A stretch of DNA of 21,722 nucleotides from an uncultured Sediminicola sp. (GCA_938039345.1 CALHVB010000081.1:1-21722); one strand, 5' to 3'. Positions 7,258 through 15,389 are shown, counted from the stretch's first letter. A program made the numbers and translations. Notes: generated by a model not told the origin, from the sequence alone.

Positions 7258-7365
7258 GAGATTTGTTAAATTCAAACGTTTTCGTAAAAAACGATGCGTT
7301 TAATCCCAGTATATAACTAGGCAAACTACATTTTTAATTATATATTTACCGATTCATAAAAGGAT

Positions 7366-7827
7366 ATGTCGGCAATACACAAAATTTCTGAAGATTTTTA
7401 TGAAAGTTCATACACACTTATTGCTATACATAGTAGTTTAGAAGATTATTCTATAGCATATTTGATTAATAAACAACTAACATCTAAATTAAATAGAGCT
7501 CCTATTGATTTAGATTTTTCTGAAAATGTATCTTTTCCTTTTTTTGAATGGAAAGACACATTTAATGATGCTTATTGGACATTAATTATAAATACAAGTG
7601 TAGAAAAAGAAAGCAAAAAACAAGAAGGGTTGTTTAGTAATGAATTAACATATACAACCCATTTCTTAGTGCCAGAATATAAAGAAGTAGATTACTTTAT
7701 TAAAATTGAACAAGCAGTAGAAGAAACAGAAGACATTGTAAAAAAACTTTTAATGATACCTGAAATAATTACAGCTTATTCTATTGAAGTAACCAAACTA
7801 AAATCTAAAAATAATTTAATTTTTTAA
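7366..7827 (+). CDS. IPExxxVDY family protein, unknown function
   Basis: This is a 153-residue cytosolic protein with no signal peptide or membrane segment. It carries VPEYKEVDY (102-110), a one-residue variant of the IPExxxVDY signature that names a Bacteroidota family of unknown function. The rest is acidic and aromatic-rich with no catalytic motif I recognise. It lies between rnc and pyk and ends 4 nt before the pyk start, so it is very likely co-transcribed with pyruvate kinase. A TATATTTA box 20 nt or so before the start resembles a -7 element with one mismatch. No function is proposed. Confidence 0.8.
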   Translation: MSAIHKISEDFYESSYTLIAIHSSLEDYSIAYLINKQLTSKLNRAPIDLDFSENVSFPFFEWKDTFNDAYWTLIINTSVEKESKKQEGLFSNELTYTTHFLVPEYKEVDYFIKIEQAVEETEDIVKKLLMIPEIITAYSIEVTKLKSKNNLIF

Positions 7828-7831
7828 CAGA

Positions 7832-9259
7832 ATGCCAAGTAACAAAAAAACTAAAATAGTAGCAACTCTAGGACCTGCTACTAGTAAAAAAGATGTGTTG
7901 AGAGATATGATCCTTGCTGGGGTAAATGTCTTTAGAATCAACTTTTCTCATGCAGATTATAGTGATGTTACTGAACGCATCAATATTATTAGAGAATTAA
8001 ACGAAGAACTAGAAGTGCATACTTCTATACTTGCAGATTTACAAGGCCCAAAACTTAGAGTTGGTGTAATGGCTGCAGAAGTGGTTGTTGCTCCTGGTGA
8101 TGAAATAACATTTGTTACAGGTGAACCTTTTGAAGGTAATGCCGAAAGAGTGTATATGAATTATGCTTCTTTTCCTAAAGATGTAAAAGCTGGAGAAAAC
8201 ATTCTTTTAGATGACGGAAAATTAATGTTTGAAGTACTTTCTACAAACAAAGAAAACGAAGTAAAGGCTAAAGTAATACAAGGTGGTCCTTTAAAATCTA
8301 AAAAAGGAGTTAACTTACCTAATACAAACATCTCTCTTCCTGCGCTTACAGAAAAAGATGTTAAAGATGCTATTTTTGCCATTTCTAAAAAAGTAGATTG
8401 GATAGCTCTTTCTTTTGTTCGTTTTAGCCAAGATTTAATAGATCTTCAAAATTTAATAAAAGAGCATACAGACGAAAAAATTCCAATTATAGCTAAAATA
8501 GAAAAACCTGAAGCTGTAGAAAACATAGATAAAATTGTTTCTTATTGCGATGGGCTTATGGTAGCTAGAGGTGATTTAGGAGTTGAGGTTCCTGCACAAG
8601 AAGTTCCTTTAATTCAAAAACAATTAGTACTAAGGGCTAAAAAAGCTAGAATTCCAGTAATTATTGCTACGCAAATGATGGAAACTATGATTACTAGCCT
8701 TACACCTACTAGAGCAGAAGTTAATGATGTTGCTAACTCTGTAATGGATGGTGCTGATGCTGTAATGCTATCAGGAGAAACTTCTGTTGGTAATTACCCT
8801 GTAGAAGTAATAGAGAAAATGGCAAGTATTTTACAAACCGTAGAAGGTTCTAGTTTAATTAAAGTACCACACGAGCCGCCACACATAAAAACAAAAAGGT
8901 ATATTACAAAATCTGTATGTTACCATGCTGCACTAATGTCTAACGAAATTAATGCAAAAGCAATTTCTACCTTAACAAATAGTGGGTATACTGCTTTCCA
9001 AGTATCTGCTTGGAGACCAAATGCACATATCTTAGTCTTTACATCTAACAAAAGAATCTTAACACAACTAAATTTATTATGGGGTGTTAGGGCTTTTTAT
9101 TATGATAAATATGTGTCTACAGATGATACTGTAGAAGATGTAAATAAAATGGCAACAGAAAAAGGCTTCTTAGAAAAAGGCGATATGGTTATTAGTTTAG
9201 CTGCTATGCCTATAAAAACTAAAGGTATGGTTAATACCCTTAGAGTAACAGAAGTTTAA
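7832..9259 (+). CDS. pyk: Pyruvate kinase
   Basis: Pyruvate kinase transfers phosphate from phosphoenolpyruvate to ADP, the last ATP-yielding step of glycolysis. The 475 residues match bacterial enzymes. Active-site elements are FRINFSH (34-40), ADLQGPKLR (68-76), the K222/E224 segment IIAKIEKPEAVE (219-230), the metal aspartate in ARGDLGVEVP (245-254) and the loop ATQMMETM (279-286). The B domain covers roughly 75-170 and the C-terminal regulatory domain about 350-475. The gene is the last of the cluster beginning at acpP and ends just before a 50-bp palindromic terminator. Confidence 0.97.
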   Translation: MPSNKKTKIVATLGPATSKKDVLRDMILAGVNVFRINFSHADYSDVTERINIIRELNEELEVHTSILADLQGPKLRVGVMAAEVVVAPGDEITFVTGEPFEGNAERVYMNYASFPKDVKAGENILLDDGKLMFEVLSTNKENEVKAKVIQGGPLKSKKGVNLPNTNISLPALTEKDVKDAIFAISKKVDWIALSFVRFSQDLIDLQNLIKEHTDEKIPIIAKIEKPEAVENIDKIVSYCDGLMVARGDLGVEVPAQEVPLIQKQLVLRAKKARIPVIIATQMMETMITSLTPTRAEVNDVANSVMDGADAVMLSGETSVGNYPVEVIEKMASILQTVEGSSLIKVPHEPPHIKTKRYITKSVCYHAALMSNEINAKAISTLTNSGYTAFQVSAWRPNAHILVFTSNKRILTQLNLLWGVRAFYYDKYVSTDDTVEDVNKMATEKGFLEKGDMVISLAAMPIKTKGMVNTLRVTEV

Positions 9260-9273
9260 TAATATACTTTTAA

Positions 9274-9323
9274 ATAAATATAAAACCCTGCAATATTATA
9301 ATATTGCAGGGTTTTATATTTAT
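9274..9323. terminator. Perfect 50-bp palindrome, convergent terminator
   Basis: Two 25-bp arms meet at 9298/9299 with no mismatch; the centre is ATTATAAT and each arm contains AAAACCCTGCAATATT or its complement. A and T runs flank the GC part on both sides, so it can end pyk on the plus strand and the PAS gene on the minus strand. Confidence 0.9.
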
Positions 9324-9335
9324 GAACACTTAATT

Positions 9336-9848
9336 TTAAGCCACTTCTCTTTCATAGGCTATAAAGTTAATAAGCTTTCCTTTTTCATTAAAAACAGGAC
9401 TTCCTTTTATATAACAATTATATGGAGTACCATCTTTTCTGTAGTTTAATATAGTAGCTTCAAAAGAAGATTTATTTTTAACCGCTTTAGAAATGTAAGC
9501 TGTAGTTTCTTTAGATGTTCCCACCCCTTGAAACATTTTTGGTTTTTTACCTATAATCTCATCTGGCATATACCCATTCATAGCATGTATATTTTTGGTT
9601 GCATGAACAATGTTTAATTCTGCATCTGTTACAACAATAACTTGCTCCTTATTTATTAAATCATTATTTAAATCTAATACGTGAGTCCAATTATTTTTAT
9701 CAGCCAAATCTGTTAATAATTGTACATCTTTATAATTATAACATAACTTACTAAAATAAGTGCTATATATATCCCAAGAGGAGGGCAAACCATTAACTTT
9801 TAATGTGCTATAATATTTATGTACCACTTCTTCATATTCTTTCATCAT
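9336..9848 (-). CDS. PAS-domain protein resembling LOV domains but lacking the photoactive Cys
   Basis: This 170-residue protein has one PAS domain (about 66-168) after a helical N-terminal segment, with no output domain, signal peptide or membrane helix. The segment GKKPKMFQG (100-108) aligns with GRNCRFLQG of LOV photoreceptors, and NYRKDGTPY...PVFNEKGKLINFIAYE follows the LOV pattern. The Cys that bonds to flavin is replaced by Pro103, and the positions of a later Asn and of the terminal Gln appear to be Cys145 and Glu166. Light sensing through the usual adduct is thus unlikely. It may bind another ligand or act as a protein-interaction module. Initiation could be at either Met1 or Met2. 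It is convergent with pyk. Confidence 0.8.
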   Translation of the reverse strand: MMKEYEEVVHKYYSTLKVNGLPSSWDIYSTYFSKLCYNYKDVQLLTDLADKNNWTHVLDLNNDLINKEQVIVVTDAELNIVHATKNIHAMNGYMPDEIIGKKPKMFQGVGTSKETTAYISKAVKNKSSFEATILNYRKDGTPYNCYIKGSPVFNEKGKLINFIAYEREVA

Positions 9849-10080
9849 CTCTATAAATTACAATTAATACCAACAATTTTAGCTAATTAATAGTTATCAA
9901 AAAAATTTAACATGGAGATTAACACTTTTGTTTCAACAAAATTAGCTATTTAGCTCGTTTAATCCCCCTAAGTATAAACAAGAAAGTACTACAAACAACC
10001 CAAAAAACATGGTTAACCTTAAAATTTTACTTTTAAAATATTACAGCATACATCTAAAAACAAACATAAAATAAAACTAA

Positions 10081-10122
10081 AGGAAGTTTTGCCTAGCGAA
10101 TAGGAAATTGTGCCTAACAAAT
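10081..10122. repeat. Imperfect tandem repeat, 2 x 21 bp
   Basis: Two adjacent 21-bp units agree at 17 of 21 positions. Unit one begins AGGAAGTTTTGCCTA and unit two AGGAAATTGTGCCTA. A 21-bp period places both copies on the same face of the helix, two turns apart. Confidence 0.6.
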
Positions 10123-10332
10123 ACTCTTAATGCTATCGCATATTTGTACTGTAATTAAAAATAATGATAAGATGGAAAAAAGAAATATATCTATTTTCAA
10201 TTTAATTGAAATCTTTAGCAAAGCAGAAAAGAATATTATAAAGACAAAAGACTCAAAAACACATTGTGAACAAAAATACCATCACGATTTTTATTGTGAT
10301 GCGGAAAGGCCTTTTATCTCTATAAAATAAAC

Positions 10333-10363
10333 AAGGGAAATATTGGCTATAAAAAGGGAAATA
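10333..10363. repeat. Direct repeat AAGGGAAATA, spaced 21 bp
   Basis: The 10-mer occurs at 10333-10342 and 10354-10363, again 21 bp apart. It resembles the AGGAA part of the 10081-10122 repeat. It lies about 100 bp before the cupredoxin-like start, a usual distance for an activator site. Confidence 0.5.
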
Positions 10364-10405
10364 CAGACAATTAAATAGAACCAATTGTATATGACCTTTG
10401 CAATA

Positions 10406-10423
10406 TCAAATTAAACAATTTGA
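10406..10423. repeat. Palindrome upstream of the cupredoxin-like gene
   Basis: TCAAATT and AATTTGA flank a 4-bp centre, 38 bp before the start codon. It could be an operator or a hairpin in the mRNA leader. The AT-rich background makes such palindromes moderately common. Confidence 0.35.
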
Positions 10424-10460
10424 AAAATTAAATTAATTATTATATAAACTTTAAATTAAA

Positions 10461-10850
10461 ATGAAAAAAGCAATTTTAGCAATCGTATTTGTAGTAGGAG
10501 TAGTATTCTCTGGAACTGCGCAAGACAAAATGATGAAAGAAACTTCTAAAGTTATTTCTTTAGAACAAACGTCTGGTGAATTTACACAAAAACAAATAAC
10601 AGTATCGGAAGGAACATACATTTTCGAAATTTCTAACAATGCCGTAGATCACAATGTTGGTTTTGTATTAGTGCAAAAGGGAAAAGACCTTAGCAATCCA
10701 AAAAACCACATACAAACTGCATATGTAACTGAAGCAGTAGCTACAGGAAAAAAACAAGTTTCTAAGCCTACAGTACTAAAAAAAGGTGAGTATGTTTATT
10801 TCTGTCCTTTAAATCCTACTTCTACAGATAACATATTAGTTGTTAAATAA
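10461..10850 (+). CDS. Exported cupredoxin-like protein with an incomplete copper site
   Basis: This 129-residue protein begins with a signal peptide (about 1-20: MKKAILAIVF, then a hydrophobic stretch and FSGTAQ), so it is periplasmic or secreted. The mature part is a beta-rich cupredoxin-type fold: TYIFEISNN (52-60), VDHNVGFVL (62-70) with the possible copper ligand H64, and EYVYFCPLNPTS (110-121) with C115. In plastocyanins the Cys is followed by a His and often a Met, but here the segment reads CPLNPTSTDNILVV with neither. Type-1 copper binding is therefore doubtful, and no electron-transfer role is assigned. It has its own terminator and a long upstream region with repeats. Confidence 0.75.
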   Translation: MKKAILAIVFVVGVVFSGTAQDKMMKETSKVISLEQTSGEFTQKQITVSEGTYIFEISNNAVDHNVGFVLVQKGKDLSNPKNHIQTAYVTEAVATGKKQVSKPTVLKKGEYVYFCPLNPTSTDNILVVK

Positions 10851-10871
10851 GTAGAACGTAATTTACAAGCT

Positions 10872-10910
10872 AAATGCCTTTGGTAATTTAATTTATCGAA
10901 GGCATTTTTT
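10872..10910 (+). terminator. Terminator of the cupredoxin-like gene
   Basis: The stem AAATGCCTT/AAGGCATTT (10872-10880 / 10899-10907) is followed by a T-run, 21 bp after the stop codon. Confidence 0.8.
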
Positions 10911-10948
10911 ATACAAAAAATACATATTTGTAATCTTATTCTTTTTTT

Positions 10949-10980
10949 ATTGTAATCTTAATATTTATTAAAAGTATTTC
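10949..10980 (+). promoter_or_regulatory. Candidate promoter of element copy 4
   Basis: ATTG (10949-10952) lies 20 nt before AGTATTTC (10973-10980), the same arrangement as upstream of copies 2 and 3. The -7 box is non-consensus, but its position relative to the core is constant across copies. Confidence 0.35.
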
Positions 10981-11117
10981 ATCTTAATATATAGGTATTG
11001 GTCTAAAACCTTTTCTAGAAAAAGACTATTGCCATACCTTTGGAGAACCATAGCATAAGTAGGTTAAGTTCATGGTAAGATTTGGGGGAAAAAGACAGAG
11101 TGTTACTCTGTCTTTTT
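10974..11117 (+). ncRNA. Repeated structured element, copy 4 (candidate small RNA)
   Basis: This 144-nt element matches copies 1-3 but lies ~10 kb away on the opposite strand. It holds the start GTATTTCATC, a GGT-TT/AA-ACC hairpin with mismatches (10995-11011), TTTTCTAGAAAA (11010-11021), then the core (11048-11088), identical to copies 1 and 2. The terminator stem is GACAGAGT/ACTCTGTC (11094-11101 / 11105-11112). Compared with copy 2, the stem has a G to A change matched by C to T on the other side. It lies after the cupredoxin-like gene, which already has a terminator, so it needs its own promoter. Confidence 0.6.
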
Positions 11118-11252
11118 CATTTCTGGTAATCAATGCATTACCGCTAAATATATTCGTTTTTTCAATTTTATAACAACTATTTTTAATAGAAAAATTATAA
11201 AAACTCTTAAAATTCCTTTGTTATTTAACACAATACCAGTAATTTAGTATCG

Positions 11253-11322
11253 CCATAGCATAAGTAGGTTAAGTTTATGGTAAGATTTGGGATGAAAAGG
11301 GTAGAGACTTCTCTACCCTTTT
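11253..11322 (+). ncRNA. Repeated structured element, copy 5 (core and terminator only)
   Basis: The core (11253-11291) is present with the same C to T variant as copy 3, followed by a 13-bp terminator stem AAAAGGGTAGAGA and its complement (11295-11322). The upstream half found in the other copies is not recognisable here, and the TTTGG block before the core is missing. This may be a degenerate copy, or a variant with a different 5' part; ATAC/GTAT (11233-11250) can still pair there. Confidence 0.45.
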
Positions 11323-11340
11323 CTATTTTTAAAAATGAAC

Positions 11341-11377
11341 AAAAAAAATAGCCACTTAGTGTTAACTAAGTGGCTAT
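11341..11377 (-). terminator. Terminator of the superoxide dismutase gene
   Basis: The 13-bp stem ATAGCCACTTAGT with its complement (11348-11360 / 11365-11377) has a 4-nt loop. On the minus strand it is followed by eight T, about 20 bp after the sodA stop. Confidence 0.9.
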
Positions 11378-11397
11378 CATATTATTATTAAGTATGC

Positions 11398-12006
11398 TTA
11401 TTTATTTGAAGCGTATAACGCTGATACTTTTTCCCAATTAATTACATTAAAAAAACCACCTATATAATCTGGTCTTCTATTTTGATAATTTAAGTAATAA
11501 GCATGTTCCCATACATCTAAACCTAAAATTGGAAATCCTCCACAACCAGTATCTGGCATTAATGGATTATCTTGATTTGGAGTAGAACAAACTTCTACTT
11601 TTCCTCCTTTATGAACACATAACCATGCCCATCCAGAACCAAATCTTGTTGCTGCAGCTGTAGAAAAAGCAGCTTTAAAATCTTCAAAAGAACCAAAAGC
11701 AGCATTTATTGCTTCTGCTAATTCTCCAGATGGTGTACCTCCTCCGTTAGGCGACATAACTTCCCAAAATAAAGAATGGTTGTAAAAACCACCTCCATTA
11801 TTACGTACAGCTCCGTTAGACATATCTAATCCTGTAATAATATCATCTATTGACTTTCCTTCTAAATCTGTTCCTTCAATAGCAGCATTTAATTTAGTTG
11901 TATAACCGTTATGATGTTTAGAATGGTGTATTTCCATTGTTCTTGCATCAATATGTGGTTCTAATGCATCATATGCATAAGGTAGTTTTGGTAATTCAAA
12001 AGCCAT
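11398..12006 (-). CDS. sodA: Superoxide dismutase, Fe/Mn family
   Basis: This enzyme turns superoxide into oxygen and hydrogen peroxide. The 202 residues are the family norm, with no signal peptide, so it is cytosolic. The four metal ligands are visible: H27 (MEIHHSKHH), H77 (YNHSLFW), D164 and H168 ([12 protein letters not shown]). The outer-sphere glutamine comes from the C-terminal half (Q145 in TPNQDNPLM), and the N-terminal position reads GGGFYNH rather than the Gln of Fe enzymes. That pattern points to the Mn type, though cambialistic use cannot be excluded. It has a promoter of the Bacteroidota type and its own terminator, so it is a single-gene unit. Confidence 0.95.
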   Translation of the reverse strand: MAFELPKLPYAYDALEPHIDARTMEIHHSKHHNGYTTKLNAAIEGTDLEGKSIDDIITGLDMSNGAVRNNGGGFYNHSLFWEVMSPNGGGTPSGELAEAINAAFGSFEDFKAAFSTAAATRFGSGWAWLCVHKGGKVEVCSTPNQDNPLMPDTGCGGFPILGLDVWEHAYYLNYQNRRPDYIGGFFNVINWEKVSALYASNK

Positions 12007-12042
12007 GTTTATATTGTTTTTTAGTTAATTAATATTGTTATT

Positions 12043-12073
12043 CAAATTTACGATATTATCAAACAATTTCAAT
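12043..12073 (-). promoter_or_regulatory. Promoter of sodA
   Basis: On the minus strand ATTG (12070-12073), a 19-nt spacer and TAAATTTG (12043-12050) match the Bacteroidota housekeeping promoter with one mismatch in the -33 box. The start codon is 36 nt downstream. Confidence 0.65.
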
Positions 12074-12079
12074 TAATAA

Positions 12080-12112
12080 TTTGTTAAGAACTGCCTAAGA
12101 ATCCTTATTTTG
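12080..12112 (+). promoter_or_regulatory. Candidate promoter of the addA-like gene
   Basis: TTTG (12080-12083) is followed after 22 nt by TATTTTG (12106-12112), one base short of TAnnTTTG. It would place the RNA start within about 5-8 nt of the GTG start codon. Confidence 0.4.
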
Positions 12113-12123
12113 CAAATAAAATA

Positions 12124-15100
12124 GTGCTGAACGCTACTTATAAAATATATAATGCTTCTGCTGGTTCTGGAAAGACCTATACGCTTACGAAAGAATATCT
12201 TAAAATTATTCTTTCGTCGAAATCCAGAAAAAATTATCGCCACATTCTAGCTATTACATTTACAAACAAAGCTGTAAATGAAATGAAACAGAGAATTCTT
12301 GGTAGCTTATTTGAGTTTAGTAAAACAGATACTGTTAAAAATGGATCTCCTATGTTTATGGCCATCGTTACAGAATTAGCTATTGATCCAGAAGAATTAA
12401 AAAAGAAAGCCACTACTACCCTTAAAGAAATATTACACAACTATGCTTACTTTGATGTTTCTACTATAGATAAATTTACACACAGACTTATTCGCACTTT
12501 TGCAAAAGATTTAAAAATTCCTCAGAATTTTGAAGTTGTTTTAGATACAGACCTTTTATTAAGTGAAGCCATTTCTAAACTTATTTATAAAGCTGGCACA
12601 GATGAAAAACTAACTAATGTATTATTAGAATTTGCACTAGAAAAAATAGATCAAGACAAAAGCTGGGATATTTCTTTTGACCTTAATAAAATAGGAAAAC
12701 TACTTTTTAATGAAACTAATGAACAACATCTAAAAAAAATAGAACATAAAACCATTGATGAGTTTATTACATTAAAAAAAAGCATCCTATTAGAAATAAA
12801 AAATCTTACAGCAAAAGCTATCGAAATAGCTCATACTGTTTTAGCTATAATAGATAAGTATAATCTAGACCATTCTGATTTTCCAAGAGAAACACTTCCT
12901 AATCATTTTAAAAAAATTATAGCTGGTGAGTTAAGTAATTCTTTGTACGCAAATAAACTAGAAGAAAATTTAGCTAGTACTAACATATTAAAGAAAAATG
13001 TATCTGATAACGCGGAAGCAATATCTAATGAAATATTACCTCTTTATAGCACAATTAAAAAATTTGTATACCAGATATTATTTTTAAAAAACAGCTACAA
13101 AAACATAGTACCCTTAACACTATTAAGTGCTATACAACAAGAAATAAAAAACTTAGAGCTAGAACAAGACTTATTACCTATCTCTTCTTTTAATTCCATT
13201 ATATCTAATGAAATTAAGAACCAGCCTACTCCGTTTATATATGAAAGACTGGGAGAAAAATACCAACATTTTTTTATAGATGAATTTCAGGATACATCAG
13301 AAATGCAATGGAATAATTTAATTCCTTTGGTTAGTAACGCATTAGAAGGTGAAGACTTAGAAGAAAACAAAGGGTCTTTACTTTTAGTTGGGGATACTAA
13401 GCAAGCTATATATAGATGGCGAGGTGGTAAAGCCGAACAATTTTTAAATCTTGTAAACAACGACACTAATCCTTTTGTTATAACTCCAAAAACAGAAAAT
13501 TTACCCGCTAATTACAGAAGTCATGAAGAAATAATAAAATTTAATAATGCCTTTTTTTCTAGCACCAGTATTTTTTTAAATCATGAAAAATACAAGCAAT
13601 TATTTCTAGACGGAAACAAGCAAAAAACGAATCCTAAAAAAGGAGGCTTTGTTGATATTAACTTTATAGAAAACAATTCTAACACCATAGATGAAGATTA
13701 CTGCTTCAAAATTTTAGATACGATTAAAGACGTTAAAGCAAATAACTTTAAACTAGGCGATATATGCATTTTAACACGAAAGAAGAAGCACGGAATATTA
13801 TTAGCCAACTTTTTAATGCAGCATAATATCCCTATAATATCTTCTGAAACACTATTACTAAAAAACAATCCTAAGATTTCTTTTTTAATTAACCTTTTAC
13901 AATACAATACCAATACAGAAAATCAAGAAATTAAATACAATATTCTTCTTTTTTTAGCTCCAAATGAGAAACATAATTTTATTAATACTCATTTAAATAA
14001 TCTAGATACATTATTAAAAACAAATTATGCTTTTGATACCGATATATTAAAAAAAATATCTGTATTTGATGGATTGGAATATGCTATAAAAAAATTTAAT
14101 CTTGTAACGGAATCCGATGCTTATATTAATTATTTAATGGATACAGTATTAGATGTAGAACAAAAAGAAGGAGCTGGTTCTCATACTTTTTTATCCTATT
14201 GGGAAAAACAAAAAGATAGACTTAGTATTACCGCACCAGAGAATACCGAAGCTATACAGATGATGACTGTACATAAATCCAAAGGATTAGAATTTCCTAT
14301 CGTTATTTTTCCCTATGCTAATACTTACATTTACGAAGAAATAGAACCTAAACTATGGCTACCTGTAGAAGAAACACCATTCAATAGCCTTAACGCTATC
14401 TTAATAGACAAAAAACAAGAAGTTAAAAATTATGGAGAGCTTGCAGAGAACATATATAACGATGAGCAAAATAAACTAGAACTAGATGCTTTTAATATAT
14501 TATATGTTGCCCTTACAAGAGCAGAAAAAGCTCTGTATATAATTACCGAAAAAAATATTACCCCAAAAGGAGATCATAAAACCGAATATTATTCAGGGTT
14601 ATTTATTCATTATTTAAAACAAATAAATATTTGGGATGCTAATAAACCCAACTACTCATTTGGGGAACTTCCTATCAACAATAGTGAAGAAAAAACAAGC
14701 AAACTAAAACATACTATACCTTATTTATATACCCACAAGGAAAACCCTAGTTTTAAAATACTAACAAACTCGGGTGCTATATGGGGTACAAGTAAAGAAG
14801 AAGCTATTGTTAAAGGAAATACATTACACCAATTGTTATCTTTTATAAAGACAGAAAAAGATATAGAACAAACAATTTTATCATCTGTTAGAAATGGAAA
14901 TATAGCTACTGAAGAATCTTTAAGCATAAAAGAAAAGATTTATACTATAATTAATCATCCAGAATTAAAAAAATTTTATAAAACCGATGTTAAAATTTTA
15001 AATGAAAGAGATATAATTACAGAAAAAGGAATTGTATTACGACCAGATAGAGTAATTATAGACAATAGTAACGTAACCATAATAGATTATAAAACGGGAC

Positions 15101-15228
15101 AAAAAAATGATGCCTATAAAAACCAAATTAACACCTATGCTAGTGCATATGAAAAAATGGGCTATGTTATTAAAAATAAGATTATTGTATATATAAACGA
15201 AGAAATATCTTTAGTTCTTATTCCTTAA
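12124..15228 (+). CDS. addA: AddA/RecB-like helicase-nuclease subunit
   Basis: This is a UvrD-family (SF1A) helicase with a C-terminal nuclease, expected to unwind and trim broken DNA ends for RecA. Motifs in order: Walker A NASAGSGKT (10-18); Ia AITFTNKAVNEM (43-54); Walker B FFIDEFQDTSEMQW (383-396); III VGDTKQAIYRWRGG (422-435); IV NYRS (463-466); V MMTVHKSKGLEFP (713-725); VI YVALTRAEKALY (794-805). The PD-(D/E)XK nuclease follows: H902, D975 in RPDR, D988 and K990 in IIDYKTG, Q1001. The start is GTG: it directly precedes Walker A, and the next ATG would remove it. At 1034 residues it is shorter than B. subtilis AddA (about 1230). Its partner gene lies beyond ompA at 16807. No terminator follows it. 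Confidence 0.9.
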   Translation: MLNATYKIYNASAGSGKTYTLTKEYLKIILSSKSRKNYRHILAITFTNKAVNEMKQRILGSLFEFSKTDTVKNGSPMFMAIVTELAIDPEELKKKATTTLKEILHNYAYFDVSTIDKFTHRLIRTFAKDLKIPQNFEVVLDTDLLLSEAISKLIYKAGTDEKLTNVLLEFALEKIDQDKSWDISFDLNKIGKLLFNETNEQHLKKIEHKTIDEFITLKKSILLEIKNLTAKAIEIAHTVLAIIDKYNLDHSDFPRETLPNHFKKIIAGELSNSLYANKLEENLASTNILKKNVSDNAEAISNEILPLYSTIKKFVYQILFLKNSYKNIVPLTLLSAIQQEIKNLELEQDLLPISSFNSIISNEIKNQPTPFIYERLGEKYQHFFIDEFQDTSEMQWNNLIPLVSNALEGEDLEENKGSLLLVGDTKQAIYRWRGGKAEQFLNLVNNDTNPFVITPKTENLPANYRSHEEIIKFNNAFFSSTSIFLNHEKYKQLFLDGNKQKTNPKKGGFVDINFIENNSNTIDEDYCFKILDTIKDVKANNFKLGDICILTRKKKHGILLANFLMQHNIPIISSETLLLKNNPKISFLINLLQYNTNTENQEIKYNILLFLAPNEKHNFINTHLNNLDTLLKTNYAFDTDILKKISVFDGLEYAIKKFNLVTESDAYINYLMDTVLDVEQKEGAGSHTFLSYWEKQKDRLSITAPENTEAIQMMTVHKSKGLEFPIVIFPYANTYIYEEIEPKLWLPVEETPFNSLNAILIDKKQEVKNYGELAENIYNDEQNKLELDAFNILYVALTRAEKALYIITEKNITPKGDHKTEYYSGLFIHYLKQINIWDANKPNYSFGELPINNSEEKTSKLKHTIPYLYTHKENPSFKILTNSGAIWGTSKEEAIVKGNTLHQLLSFIKTEKDIEQTILSSVRNGNIATEESLSIKEKIYTIINHPELKKFYKTDVKILNERDIITEKGIVLRPDRVIIDNSNVTIIDYKTGQKNDAYKNQINTYASAYEKMGYVIKNKIIVYINEEISLVLIP

Positions 15229-15323
15229 GGAAAATCCATAATTATATCGACAAAAAACACAAAACCTCGATAGACTGCTGTAAAAGCAAAAAATATCAAG
15301 ACTTAAAAAAAAAAGAAATTGAT

Positions 15324-15354
15324 TTTGTTAATAAATATTAACAACTTACATTTG
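15324..15354 (+). promoter_or_regulatory. Strong consensus promoter of ompA
   Basis: TTTG (15324-15327), a 19-nt spacer and TACATTTG (15347-15354) match the Bacteroidota sigma-70-type promoter exactly. The leader before the ompA start would be about 30 nt. Confidence 0.8.
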
Positions 15355-15389
15355 CAGCTAATAAACACTTAAACTTAAAATTTTAATAA

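Larger units (their letters stand above)
9849..10460. other. 612-bp region with no convincing gene; palindromes and spaced repeats
   Basis: Both strands lack a convincing coding sequence. One 66-codon plus-strand frame (10130-10330) has no recognisable domain and unlike codon use, and I leave it out. The region holds two direct-repeat pairs spaced 21 bp (10081-10122 and 10333-10363), a palindrome with 8-bp arms TTTCAATT/AATTGAAA (10195-10211), a CATCAC/GTGATG inverted repeat (10280-10301), and a third palindrome at 10406-10423. It looks like an extended regulatory region for the cupredoxin-like gene at 10461, possibly also serving the divergent PAS gene. Confidence 0.5.

Noticed and set aside
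10130..10330. 66-codon plus-strand open frame
   Set aside because: It has no recognisable domain, atypical composition, no promoter or leader sequence that marks its start, and contains palindromes of the regulatory region. I judge it chance.
15245..15272. TATCGA/TCGATA hairpin after the addA-like gene as a terminator
   Set aside because: The stem is 6 bp with a 16-nt loop and no T-run, so termination there is unlikely.
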